Of a DNA stretch of 56,972 nucleotides, positions 19,472-29,908 are shown piece after piece (positions within the stretch are counted from its first letter, which is position 1; every line of letters begins with the position of its first letter). The notes below the pieces were generated by a model that did not search any database, was not told the origin of the DNA, and saw only the letters and a program-made list of their open reading frames with translations. The position numbers and the translations under genes were made by a program. Where the stretch lies: assembly GCA_033064195.1 (NCBI GenBank), contig JARBJD010000412.1, positions 1-56,972 on the forward strand, in the 5' to 3' direction. The DNA comes from Blattamonas nauphoetae (lineage: Eukaryota > Preaxostyla > Oxymonadida).

Positions 19472-19991
19472 CATGGGGCTTGAAAAATATATATTGGTCA
19501 AACCAAGAACAATATAAATTGGTTCCGCGCCGAAACCCCTGTGTCGGGAGAAAACCTCAAAATATCCCCTTTTACCCGATTCAAAAAAGCGTTTCAGCAA
19601 TATCTCAACAACCAGTGAATTGATTTCGATGAAATTTTTCACAAAAACGTTTTTTCGGTGAAACAAACATTTTGAAAAAAATTGGGAGAAAAAATTATGG
19701 CTATTTGGTGAAATCGAAAAAAACCTATATTTTTCTCGACAAAAAATACTTAGAAAAAAATATTTTTTATTTTTTGAGCAGCTTTTGTCGAGATCTTTAC
19801 GATTGCAATGCCTTTTGTTTGATTCAAAACGGATGGCTGGTTGTGGAGAAATGAGGTGAAAAAGTTGAGAAAAATGTGTGGACGCCTGAAGGAAACAGTA
19901 TTTTGAGGTTTTCTCCCGACACAGGGGTTTCGGCGCGGAATCACTTTTTATTTTTCTTAGTTTGACCAATCTATATTTTTCAAGCCCCATG
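19472..19991. mobile_element. MITE of family M1 with about 93-bp terminal inverted repeats
   Basis: The left arm 19472-19564 begins CATGGGGCTTGAAAAATAT and includes CGCGCCGAAACCCCTGTGTC. It is mirrored at 19899-19991 by GACACAGGGGTTTCGGCGCG ... ATATTTTTCAAGCCCCATG. The interior has GTGAATTGATTTCGATGAAA and ACGTTTTTTCGGTGAAACAA, shared with the other family copies. No coding potential. It sits inside the right arm of the Tc1/mariner remnant. Confidence 0.85.
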
Positions 19992-20054
19992 CTACGGATT
20001 TTTGAATATGTACGGAATATTGACACTACTATAATATACATGGAAATCAGTTTT

Positions 20055-20650
20055 TCCCCATTTTTTGCCCAGAGCCACCTGACCTGTGAAATTTTTAAAA
20101 CAATTGTCATTTCGAGAGATTAACATCCCAAACAGAACGTTCCACTTTGTGGGCAATACTCATGAATTGTTTTAAAAACAATGAGAAAATGGTGATAAAA
20201 TTGAGGTGAAGCTGTCATTGGGGGCGCACCTTAAGGACCCCATGGTTGTCGAGAACGAGTGATTTGTGTAAAACCCATAAAAAAGAAAAATCAGCTTTTG
20301 TTTCTCAAATCTTGTGAACTAATTTAAAAAAAAGGAATTCAGCCTCATATAGCTGTTTCTGATCGATTTCGACACCGTAACTCCAATAAACATCGGATTA
20401 CTCACAACTGAAAACTAAAACGCAAAAAACAGTGGGCCATTTTGGAATGTTCTGATCCCAAACCACCAGAAATGAAACGAAAAAGTAAAATCTTAAACTG
20501 GCGCAGAGATATGAGGTCATGAAGTTTTCGAGCCCGAAGCTTGAATGTTCATGACCTCTTTTTTGATGGTCAGAAAAATGACTCTTAAATAGGCTCCCCC
20601 TACCAGGGATCCTATTTTGGAGGTTCGATTTCTACCTCAAGTGATTGATG
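20055..20650. repeat. Dispersed repeat R1, first copy
   Basis: Landmarks TTTTTGCCCAG, ACAATTGTCATTTCGAGAGA, TCCCAAACCACCAGAAAT, AAATAGGC..CC and CCTATTTTGGAGGTTCGATT recur in the same order at 24038-24310. The first copy is longer because of about 300 bases of extra sequence (20120-20440). Noncoding; probably a nonautonomous transposon or a shared fragment of one. Confidence 0.7.
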
Positions 20651-21303
20651 TGGTGGAGATGACTGTATACAGAAAGCACGCTTTGTTCTGATTTCTGTTG
20701 GAATTCACATGTTTAGTGTCAACAGCTGAATAGCTGTTTGAAACTGTGACCTGAAGTGTAGATTACATAGGTATTATTCTAAGTGTTTCTGGATATCGCA
20801 AAGAACCATCAGAGATACGGAGGACTCGCAGGGACAAGAGTCTCCTGAACCAATTGCGTTGCTTTGAGGCTCCTTCTGTTCTTGGTGTAGTGTTGCCTTG
20901 TATACGTAAAGTATCGCTTCCATTCAGGTTGACAGTGTTTCCTTCAAAAATAGGTGTACTCCCGATCATCCAGAGTCGAGGAGTGGTTTGGTTCTATGCG
21001 TTGGAAGGATGGAATTCAGAAGACTTGGATTCGTGCTGCGATCGATGTGAGGGATGATTTATATCTGTTTCTTTCGGAGTATGCCCCTCAAGTGGAAGGA
21101 TCAATGGTTTGAGAATGGAAATGGGCTTTGGTTCGATCCTTCTCACAAATGGTAGGAAAGTTTGCTGTGTTGTGCGGGCTTTAAATGAGTTTGGTTTGAT
21201 TCAGATTTGGGTCGGGTGAACTGGGATATCAGTCTGATTAGAGATGTTCATTGTATATCCAGTTTTCCTGGGAAGATCTCATTTCTGAACGGGTGACCTC
21301 AAG

Positions 21304-22155
21304 TCAAGGCAGATCTGCTGTGTCTTTAAGGAAAGACTTTGATGATGAAGTAAGAAATATTGCCTCTCGTTCCTCAGCAGTGCTGAAAAAACCGACTATG
21401 TTCCTCCAAAATTGGTCCGAACTGCCAAAACTGATGGAGAAGGCTTCTGGCACGATCTTGACTAATTGTGCACTGCGAAAATGCCTGGACAATTTGGTGG
21501 TATCTGAACATGTTCGGCAAGATTGGCTGCTTTTTTCAACTGCTCTTTTGATTGTTGGCCAAGCCTCCCTTCCTCGTCGCAAACCATGGTTTATGACAAA
21601 CCTCTGACAAGTTTTGATCCAATGATTGGGCATGCTGCAATATTATTGTCTCGCCAGCCTTGTCGAATTTCGGATCCGTCATCACTAGTAGACACAGTTG
21701 GATATACAAAGCGTTGGGTTGTTTGTCTAAAGGTTGGAGGAATGATGAAGTGTTTGCGGGCAAACACACGCAATGTATCCCAAGTTCACCAAGTTCGGCG
21801 AAAAGATCTGGATTGTTTCGAGATGTGTGCCCGTCGAATATGATTAGTGCTCGAGCGTCTTTCTTTTTTAGGTGTCTCATTCTCCGTTCGACAATGTCCT
21901 CGAGAACAGGACAGAGCAACAAGTTTGATAGTTGAGGGAAACCTGGCAAGGAGGAACGGGAAATGTTTGGAGTCGTTCTATTCATGGATACGCATTTGGG
22001 AGATGAATTTCGAAGTCGCTGAGTTGATGCGACGAATGGATCCCCGTTTGGAGTAAAGCACTATTGTTTCTGTTGCGGTTGTGTGTCAGTGATTCCGCCT
22101 TGAGTTGAGTGATAATTCAAGGAAAACATAATACCGTTGAATTTAAGGCCAGCAA
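21304..22155 (-). pseudogene. pogo/Tigger-like (DDE_1) transposase, decayed
   Basis: Reading leftwards on the minus strand, the best piece (21985-21536) contains ALIIFDGHTSRNNPDL and a LPANTSSFLQPLDK box. These are the second catalytic Asp region and the Q-P-L-D signature of the pogo/Fot1/Jerky DDE_1 family. Downstream (to 21304) is a helical C-terminal remnant. Upstream (about 22155-22085) is a fragment reading LKFNGIMFSLNYHSTQGGIT. Several frame changes separate the pieces, so it is inactive. This is a cut-and-paste DNA transposon of the Tc1/mariner superfamily; terminal repeats were not identified. Confidence 0.75.
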
Positions 22156-22961
22156 GTGTTTTTTTGGTGACACAAACATTTTTAAAAAACGTTTCTCTGA
22201 AAAATTTCATCCAAATGGATGCATTGGTTGTTGATAGTGGCGTCACCAATACGTTCCATGTCAACAATTCGTGCTTTTTTCTGGAATTATCACTTTTGGT
22301 CAAACTAAGAAAAAAATAAAATTTTGCATTTTCCTCCCACTGGATCCAGAGAAAACCCCAAAATACGTCATTCAGCGAAACGCCACACATTTTCCAACCT
22401 TTTGAGGATCATTTTTCCAGAACCAGACATCAGTTTGAGACCGAAGAAAAAGCATTATTTTCGTAAACACATCGATAAAAGACACTCAACAAAATTAAAC
22501 TTTTTGACTCATGATATTGTTCTGGGCGAAAAACAGTCTTTTTTCATATCTTCCCAGATACCCATCTTTTTTTTCCATAATTTTAGCAAAATGTTCATTT
22601 CTCCAAACAAACGTTTCTGTGGAACATTTCATCAAAATCGGTTCACAGGTTGTGAAGTTATGACGAGAACACATGAAAAAAGTGGTTGACAATAGCTATT
22701 TTGAGGATTTTTTGGGATCCAGTGGGAATAAAATTCAAAAATTTTATTTTTTTCTGAGTTTGACCAAAAGTGATAATTCCAGAAAAAAGCACGAATTGTT
22801 GACATGGAACGTATTGGTGACGCCACTATGAGATTTTGCCAAAACGATTTGTTGAGGTTTTCTCGGGATCGCGTGGGAGTATAATTCAACAATTTTCTTT
22901 TTTTGCTTGGTTTGACCAAAATGGTCCCTCACAAATAAAAAGGCCGGATTGGTGACACCAC
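22140..22961. mobile_element. Truncated M1 MITE that has received a second M1 MITE
   Basis: The segment 22150-22235 matches the interior of family M1 (GGTGACACAAACATTTTTAAAAAACGTTTC). The segment 22830-22961 matches its right arm, with GAGGTTTTCTCGGGATC, TTTGACCAAAATGG and the terminus GGTGACACCAC. Between them lies a complete M1 copy, so the outer copy was split by insertion. Confidence 0.6.
22237..22826. mobile_element. Complete M1 MITE, 590 bp, about 130-bp TIRs, TA target duplication
   Basis: The left end GTGGCGTCACCAATACGTTC is mirrored by GAACGTATTGGTGACGCCAC at the right end. The arms stay nearly identical for about 130 bp (to AAAACCCCAAAATA on the left, TATTTTGAGGATTTTTTGGG on the right). 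A TA dinucleotide flanks each end (22235-22236, 22827-22828), as expected for Tc1/mariner-type insertion. The interior (22365-22695) has no gene. High arm identity suggests this is the youngest copy in the window. Confidence 0.9.
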
Positions 22962-22975
22962 TTTAATCTCATGTC

Positions 22976-23960
22976 TTGAAAATTACATTTCTGTTCGATT
23001 CCGGACCTCATTTTAGGAACAACTCACTGTTCAAGTCACCTTCTATCATGAAAGACACAGAAAAACGCGGGTCGACTCCTCTTTCGGGTATCTCACCCCA
23101 ATATACAAGTTTGAATTTCATACCTCCTCACCCAACATCACTTCCTGGCCATAAATTCAACGGTATGATGTATTACTTGAATTATCACTCAACGCAAGGC
23201 GGAATCACCAGTTCAGGTGACTCAAAGTTTTGTGTCTGATTCAAAATGTTGACAAAAACTCTTATTTCTCTTATTTTTTTGCAGTATCCAAGTTAGTTCG
23301 ATCAACCCTGAATCACTAATCTCATTTCAAATTAGTTCTTGATCCAACAATTTTTTTCAAAAACAAACCCTTGAATACACCATTAAAGACCGCTCAAAGA
23401 TTTCTCACTTTTTTCGACAAATAAACTCTTACTCGCATCAGAGAGAAGTATACTGAAACACAACTTCAGGATGAATTCGCTGAAAATTCAACTATTGATG
23501 AAAATGAATCAAATATAGAACAAATCACTTCAGCTCCAAAACGCAACCGGGACATCCACATTCTCGTCACTCCGAAGTTCAACGTTCATATCAACAGAGC
23601 ACTAAGAGAAGCGGATGCTGAAGAAGTGCCTGTGTTTCGAATCTCGTCCCCACCAAAAGTTTCACACACTATCAGCCCACTATCCGACCTTCTCTCCCTC
23701 CGAGCTTCCAATCCCGCTGTTGAAAGTGAATCCATGGAAAGAAGGACAGAAAGTGTGGCTGACGGTGGATAAAGTGGAGAAATGGAAGTTGTTTGAGAGT
23801 GAAATGCTTGATTTGTCTGTTCCAGATGTTAAGCGAGGAAGAAAGAAAGAGAATGTGGTGTAGAAGGAAAGAAAGAAGATTAAAAACAGCTCGAAAACTT
23901 CAAAGTCGAAGATAAAAGAGAGTGCTGACGAAACGATGAGTGAGCAAGTGTGATATGGGA
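22976..23960 (+). pseudogene. Plus-strand fragment related to the pogo-like gene
   Basis: At 23145-23215 the reading GHKFNGMMYYLNYHSTQGGIT closely matches the minus-strand fragment at 22085-22155, so the two form an inverted pair about 1 kb apart. Rightwards, 23455-23945 reads through coding-like Lys/Glu/Ser-rich sequence in changing frames (KRNRDIHILVTPKFNVH, INRALREADAEEVPVF, VKRGRKKENVV). It could be the tail of the same transposase or an unrelated host gene relic. Assignment is tentative. Confidence 0.4.
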
Positions 23961-24037
23961 AGTGATTTGGTAGTGGCGATATGATCAAAACAAGTTTTCT
24001 GGCTCCTAGACTTATTATACAGGGAAATCACATTTTA

Positions 24038-24310
24038 ACCCCATTGTTTTGCCCAGCTCCCCCAGGATTTTTCATTTTTCAAAAAATTGTCATTTCGAGA
24101 GAAAACCATCCCAAACCACCAGAAATCAAACGAGAAAGCAACATTTTGAACCAGCGCGGAGAACTGGCATCGACAAATTTGGATCCTCTAAGCTGAAATG
24201 TTAAGGACTCATATTATTGGGAGCCAAAAAAGTGTCCAACCACGGCTCCGAAATAGGCGCCCCAGATCCGGGGTCCTATTTTGGAGGTTCGATTTCTCCC
24301 TCAATCGATT
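24038..24310. repeat. Dispersed repeat R1, second copy
   Basis: This is the direct-orientation counterpart of 20055-20650, with the same ordered landmarks including AAAAAATTGTCATTTCGAGAGA, CATCCCAAACCACCAGAAAT and GGGGTCCTATTTTGGAGGTTC. The segment just upstream (23970-24010) resembles the inner part of the mariner arm at 17190-17235. Confidence 0.7.
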
Positions 24311-24689
24311 TATGACATCAGGTAGATATCCTATCCAAAAATGTGGTGACCCAAAAAATATGGGTTCGGAGTTATGGGTGACGAAAGTGAAAAAAAGTGG
24401 AAAAGTTGGAAATCATTCTCGGGTTTTTTTGACATTCTCGGGTTTTCCCTTGAGGATACTCCGTCAGAAATACACTTCCAATGACCTTCACAAAAGAAGG
24501 CCATGAAAATTATGCATTGGGGAAGAGAGGCGTTCAGTGCAAAGACATAACAATGAAAAAAAAGATTCAGAACGAAAATGTCGACCAGGATCCGACCAAA
24601 GAAAGAGGTGAATCAGAGAACGAAAAACAGACATTAGAAACAAATCCCTGAAGCAATGAATGACGTGGTGAGTGTCATGGTCAACTATT

Positions 24690-24909
24690 TGGGTGAGAAT
24701 TTTTGATGTCATAAAAAAGTTCGATTTCTTATTTTGGAATCTCATCTCTTCACACCGCAGAGATAGTCATTGTCCATTCTCAATAATTCGTTGGAGACAC
24801 CATTCAACATCCTTCTCGTGTAACCAAACCAGATACTGGCACGAGGGACTAGCCTCGTTTTTTGATTCGAGTCCTCGAACTTTTTTGTGATGTCAAAAAA
24901 TCTGAACCA
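24690..24909. mobile_element. 220-bp MITE, family M2, copy 1
   Basis: The end TGGGTGAGAATTTTTGATG, with a following AAAAAAGTTCGA, is mirrored by TCGAACTTTTTTGTGATGTC and AAATCTGAACCA. The arms are about 35 bp with a few mismatches. The interior is noncoding. It lies just upstream of the mariner transposase remnant. Confidence 0.75.
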
Positions 24910-25239
24910 TTTTGAAAAGGAAGTGGAAATATTGGATGTAGTTGGTTTGATCGTCACGCTATGCAAATAAGGCAAATCCAAGATGGGAAATCTGTTGTTT
25001 CCGATAGAATTCTTTCGAATTTTGCTGCGGAGTTACACAAAGACGCCAATTTTCTCTTAAATTGTTCACTTGTAATCCTTGTCCCATTTAGAGTTGCTGA
25101 ACCTGAACAAGAAATGAGTACCTTGTTATCCGCGCCTGATCTTTGTGCTATTCCAAGATTTGCACTTTTTCTGTCACGGGACAAATCCCAAAACATGTCA
25201 AAACAAATTTCACCCTCATTAACGCTTTGACGCAAATTT

Positions 25240-25762
25240 AAAACGAAGATACGTCCGTACCACTGAGAGCAATGTGGAGGATCGCGGGATTTCACCCTCA
25301 AATCATCAAGAAATGCCTATTCGACCATTTTGGCCTCTTCAGACGATTCATAAGGTGGGAACCACACATTCTGACAGAGTCACAGAAGAATAACCGGATC
25401 CAGTTGGCGCAAGATCTCGACCAGTGAGGGAGAGGATCGATTTTGGACGTGACAAGACAATGTTGGTGGCCTTCTTCGGTATCAACTTCACTTTTTTCAG
25501 ATTGATACCCAGAGACAAAGGAAGAACAGCACAAGTCTTTGTCGATAATATTTTGGATAAAATGGAGGACGACATCGTGATGCAGGTTTCTTTCAATCTC
25601 GACAACTTTGAGCACTTTCTACACGGTGACAACGCACCATGCCATAATTTAAAGCTTGCTCTAAAAAATCTTGAAACGTCTCTATTTACATAAATGTCCC
25701 ACCTCCCATACAGCCCAGATCTCGCCATGTGCGATTTCTGGCTGTTTGGGGAGTTGAAGATG
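25240..25762 (+). pseudogene. mariner transposase, decayed
   Basis: In plus-strand order, an early piece (25271-25425) reads PQIIKKCLFDHFGLF and RWEPHILTESQKNNR, the mariner signature before the first catalytic Asp. A 90-residue ORF (25424-25693) follows with TMLVAFFGINFTFF and FLHGDNAPCHNLKLAL (second catalytic Asp, GDNAPCH). Finally, in another frame, LPYSPDLAMCDFWLFGEL is the third catalytic Asp box (DD34D). The first Asp region is eroded and frames change at least twice. The 5' part of the gene is missing; the sequence at 24960-25240 does not look like transposase. The 3' end is cut by an M2 MITE. Confidence 0.8.
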
Positions 25763-25982
25763 TGGGTCAGAATTTTTGACATCATTCAAAAGTCCGAAAA
25801 CCAACATTCAAAACCAATTTCCTCTCGTATTTGAGAAATGGATCGACATTTCTCTAGAATTAGTGCAAGACGCGATTGAACAGTATTTTCGAGATCTTTG
25901 ATCAAGCCGTGGCAAGAGTGGTCAATTTCGTTTTTGGTTTATGACAGTCGGACTTTTGAATGATGTCAAAAATTCTGACCCA
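25763..25982. mobile_element. 220-bp MITE, family M2, copy 2, inserted in mariner transposase
   Basis: The left arm TGGGTCAGAATTTTTGACAT then TCAAAAGTCCGA is mirrored by TCGGACTTTTGAATGATGTC and AAATTCTGACCCA, almost perfectly over about 34 bp. It has exactly the same length as copy 1, but the interiors do not obviously match. It begins directly after the LFGELK box of the transposase. Confidence 0.8.
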
Positions 25983-25999
25983 TGTGTCTCAAGGGAATT

Positions 26000-26840
26000 C
26001 AAGTTAAATCAGATGCGGAATTGACCAAACACATCACTTCTTTTTTGGCCGAGGAGACGACTGAAAAACGAAGTCGAGTCTTCGAGAACTGGATTCGAAG
26101 ATGTGAACAGGTAGTTGAGAATCAAGGAGAATACATCTGACGATCGCACTCAGTACTCTTTTTCTTTCCTCTTTATTTTTGAGCAGGCTTGATTCATCTC
26201 GTTTTTGAATCACTAAATCACTCACATTGGGACCGACCTACATCATTTAACTTTTTCTCACTACACAAGAACGTTGATCGAAGCACCATCTGCCCAAAAG
26301 GATGCTAATACACTCGTGAGGGAGATGGTCGGTTTATCTCATCCTTTATCACTTCTTCGTAGAGTTCTCACATTGTGACTCGAGTCGTCCATCTCGTTCT
26401 CGAGATTCGGACATATGAACAGTAGATTGAGAAAGCTATTCACAGACAAAATTGTACAAATCCACAAAAACAAGGTGAAATGATGTGAGAATAACATGTT
26501 CCCCGATGGGGAATGTCGCCCAAGTTTTCACTGATCATCCTGTATAGTGCAGACTCACTCTGACCTGCTGTTGCTTGAAAACGATGGGGAGACCAACATA
26601 TGAAGTCTGAGTAGCAGTGACCTGATCAAGTCTGTTCATTACTGTATTCGGTGTGATCATCGGATCACACCTCACAGAAGCGGGGGTCTGATCCATTTCC
26701 TTATTCGAAGTATTTATTTTTCCTTTTTTTCCATTTCTCCTTCACAATACTGGATTTTTCTGATATTTTTCTTCCTTTTTATTCAACAGATATTCAACAA
26801 CAAAAGTGATGTCTGATCAATGGAGGTCTGATCGATCAGA
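26000..26840. other. No gene recognised
   Basis: This stretch is AT-rich with scattered stops in all frames. I see only short inverted motifs built on GATCAGATC/TGATCGATCAGATC near 26625-26850, and no transposase or host domain. Confidence 0.5.
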
Positions 26841-26841
26841 T

Positions 26842-27540
26842 CTATCTCAGGTCCCTGCTGATTAGGCTGGGTTGGTCAAATGGTTGGAGGCAGCCCAATT
26901 CAGAAGGAGGAAAAAACATCTCCTTACCGAAGGCAGTGTAGTATTTCAATGAGCGCATCCAAGGTCCCTTTGACTTAAATCGGTTCTCGTCCACTGAAGC
27001 AACTACATCATCCATCATTGTGACTTCAACGTCAGCTTGCCTGGTGGGAGTGCCAGACTGCTGTCTATCGCATCGAGAGAGCATATCTAACTGTAGTCTC
27101 CCAGAATTATCCAGTTCGTTTCGAGCTCGTGGAGAAGAGGTGTCCGCATCTGAGTAGGCCAGTTCGGTGTAATCAGAACGCGCTGTGGTCCTTCCTTCTG
27201 TATCTTCATCAGTGTCAGCGGAATCGGAGCTGTCGGGGGTGTAGTAGATTGGTCATCCCGGACCAACTCACGGCGAGGCCGTCTGTTCCAGCTGCTCCTT
27301 GTTCCTTGAATCGTGTCTAGTATGTTTCGCATAGCGCGTTCTTGCTGGACGCGAATTTGTCCAACGCTGGAGTGTAACTCCATTCTTCGAGGAGTTTCTC
27401 TCTTGCGAGCTGAGTGAGAGAGTACTCTCCCTGAGGTGGGAGTCTCTAAGAGAGTCAAGCTGAGCTTCTGGATCTTCCTGAGTGTTCGCCTCGTCGCATT
27501 CACCAGTATCGGGAATGCCCTGTGTTTCCTCAAGTTCCAC
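26842..27540 (-). pseudogene. Second DIRS-like remnant, heavily decayed
   Basis: On the minus strand, a box reading RVLITPNWPTQ is followed by a helix. This resembles the segment between RNase H and the recombinase of DIRS/Ngaro-type elements (liAPxWPxqxW). Flanking sequence is Arg/Ser-rich, and a FKSKGPWMRS block lies downstream. The fossil is old with several breaks, and the family call rests mainly on one box. Confidence 0.4.
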
Positions 27541-27989
27541 GCTGCTGTTGTGTTGTCTGAACGCAGTGCAATCTCTCCTCTGTCAACTATCGTTCATCCG
27601 CACGTCAATCCCAGATGCGAGTCTCTTCCTCGTGAAGTTGTCGATACTGAAAGATGGAGCAGTTAGACGCGGTGGATGGTTGGGGATGGTTTCTTTGATC
27701 TCTCTAATCACAAAAAGCTCGAATTGATTCAATCGGAATGTATTCATTTTGAAACTTTGATCATACTTCAGGTTTAGCATTTTTTTACAGTAGTTCTCAG
27801 AATTTGTGGATGAAAAGCTAGAATACAGGTTGATAAACAGATGAAGTGACTTGAACATCAGTACGATTATCGCTCATTCAATAGTTGGCTAGTCGGGCCT
27901 GTTCTTGAGAATAGCGTATTTTAGCTCCTAAGAAAATGAAAAAGTCAGAAATATGAAGACCGCATGCTTCTATCGTAATCATTTCCCTG

Positions 27990-28640
27990 ATTTCGAACTA
28001 CGTGTTCCAATCGTTTCATCTTCGATTGAAATATTCGAATTCTGCGATGGCGGGTGAATCTATTCATCTCTTGATTCAAGGCTCGCGAAATTTCTGCCGA
28101 ATTGTTGAATCGTCGATCTTAGAGGCGATCTTTCAGGATTCCGAATATGGCAAAATCGCAGGGGCTGAGGTCTGGGGAGTAGGGTGGGTGCGGCATAAGC
28201 TGGATTGTCGATTCTTCCAGGTATTCATATACTTCTGCAGATCGGGCCTTCAAATCTGGGCTGGTTGGATAGATATCTCTCCAAAGGCTGCAATATGTTA
28301 TTGTTGAAAGATCGACCATTAATCGTCTGACCCGCTTTCAATTGTTCGATAATCGGTGTGTGGTTGATTCCATAGAAAACAGTGAACATGATTTTCCTTT
28401 GGAAGTGGCGAGGATCCTGAACTTCTGGACGATCCTCGCCCCTTCGACCCCACATGTGGGACATCGGATTTGAATAGAAAAATGGTGACTCGTCGCCTGT
28501 GAATATATTTGTCCACCAGCGTCGTTTACCACCACGAAGAATACGGAGCATTCGGTGCGCTACTTCAACCCTCTGTCTTTTGTCAGCTTCAGATAGGATA
28601 CGATGTATTTTTCTAGGAGAAATTTGGGCTGTTTTCACTT
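27990..28640 (-). pseudogene. mariner transposase (second lineage), decayed
   Basis: Reading leftwards, the piece 28638-28225 shows the N-terminal half with IHRILSEADKRQRVEVAHRM, then IFTGDESPFFYSN with the first catalytic Asp, and IMFTVFYGINHTPI. The piece 28319-28119 shows EVYEYLEESTIQLMPHPPYSPDLSPCDFAIFG, the third catalytic Asp box. The segment around the second Asp is scrambled. At least two frame changes are present, so it is inactive. The boxes differ clearly from the remnant at 25.3 kb, so this is a separate mariner lineage. A C-terminal tail may continue to about 27990. Confidence 0.8.
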
Positions 28641-29364
28641 CATGGAATCATTATTGCCGACGTATTCTCCGAAACAGAGCGAAAGAGTGTTAAAAATGTG
28701 GCAAAAAAATCTGAACTAGACTGTATTTATGGAGTTTATCGTTGTCAACGTGATCTGTCATCGGCAGACTGTACATTGGCTTTGTGAAGGGTGCAGACTG
28801 GTATTGTTCGTTTTTTCATTCGCCACATAGGCAGACAATTCGATGGGACGGAATTAATTCCCCCCTGTTGTCGATCCTGTCGATGATTTGATGCAAACGA
28901 TTCGAGCCTAGTTTTGTTGAATTTACTGTCTCTCTCCTTCAGCCCTTTGAGTAAACTCGTTTTATCTGCCACTCTTATCACTTCTGATAGAAACCGAACC
29001 CGCCGGCCTGAAAGTGCAGTTCATTTCGCGCAAGATCATGGCTGGGATCCACAAGAGCTGGACTGTCCAAAATGGGGAAAGAAAATGACAATGACAGAAG
29101 AAGAGGCAGATACAGAATATTGTTTCGATCAATTGCCATTGTGGAGGGCACAAAACAGAAATTGGAATCAGGGATCAAACCATATTGCGTGGATCGAGAC
29201 TTTGTACTGCTTAAATCCATCACAAGAACGTTGATTGACTGCTTCATGTCGAAGCTAACTGCTGTGAAATGGGTCGGCATATTGCACATCAATCAAATGT
29301 TCGAAGATTTCGACTTCTCATGATGTCCACTGTTCTCACCCCAAAGACTCGTTTGGCGGTCCAT

Positions 29365-29726
29365 GCTCCACGGTGGAGATGGATGAAGCCGCTTTTGCAC
29401 GCTCCCAGGGTTTCAGAGGATCAAGATGTCAACATTATAGGATTGTCGATGGATCTCTTGCACATCAAGACAAATCACAAAGACGAGCATTCTTTTAAAG
29501 ACTTGCCAAACGGGACAAGGAAACTCTCCACACTCTGACTCATAGATATGTCCTTCCTGGGACAAAAAAAGTGATATACCACTGGAAGGGATACTTGGGA
29601 TTGGAGGAGTTGGGATACCAACACGAAAGAGTCGATCACAAGAAGAACGGATGGATAAATGAGAAAAGAGTCTCAACAAACCAGGTTGAAGCATTCTGGA
29701 GATGCCTCAGAAGATATCTGCGCTGA
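29365..29726 (+). pseudogene. Merlin/ISXO2-type DDE transposase, decayed
   Basis: On the plus strand, VEMDEAAFARSQGFRGSR (about 29374-29428) is a first-catalytic-Asp-like box. Further on come GTKKVIYHWKGYLGLEELGYQHERVDHKK and NGWINEKRVSTNQVEAFWRCLRRYL, ending at a TGA near 29724. The spacing Gly-Tyr-x-His...Val-x-His then Thr-N-x-(V/I)-E-x-(F)WR is the hallmark of ISXO2-like/Merlin transposases, with the catalytic Glu in QVEAFW. At least two frame changes separate the blocks. Sequence at 28990-29330 may be the N-terminal part but is not recognisable. This is a cut-and-paste DNA transposon that also occurs in bacteria as IS1016/IS1595. Confidence 0.7.
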
Positions 29727-29908
29727 CTGTGGATCACTCACGTTCGATACACTCTCATTGTTTGAGCGGATGGCAACAGCTAACCGAAGCCACAAACAGG
29801 CCGAACTGAGCGAAAGAAGAAGGTTAACGAAAAAGAAGAGACCTGAAAATGATCTCCAGGCGATAAAAGACCCTTTTGGACATTTCAACGTCAATGATAG
29901 TTGAAGAG

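Larger units (their letters stand above)
17131..20035 (-). mobile_element. Tc1/mariner-type transposon remnant with nested MITE
   Basis: The left terminus TATAGTAGTGTCAACAATCC (from about 17133) and the right terminus ending TATTGACACTACTATA (about 20032) are inverse. An inner landmark, TACAGTCGGAAGAACAAAAC (about 17228), is matched inversely at 19404-19425. This suggests terminal inverted repeats of roughly 120 bp, the right one split by the MITE at 19472-19991. Between them is a decayed Tc1/mariner transposase on the minus strand. The span of 2.9 kb is long for mariner, so part of 18450-19400, where I see no gene, may be other inserted DNA. Confidence 0.6.

Noticed and set aside
24954-25301. 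Minus-strand 115-residue ORF upstream of the mariner remnant
   Set aside because: It looks moderately protein-like (VNEGEICFDMFWDLSRDRK) but matches no family I know and lies between transposon parts; too weak to call a gene.
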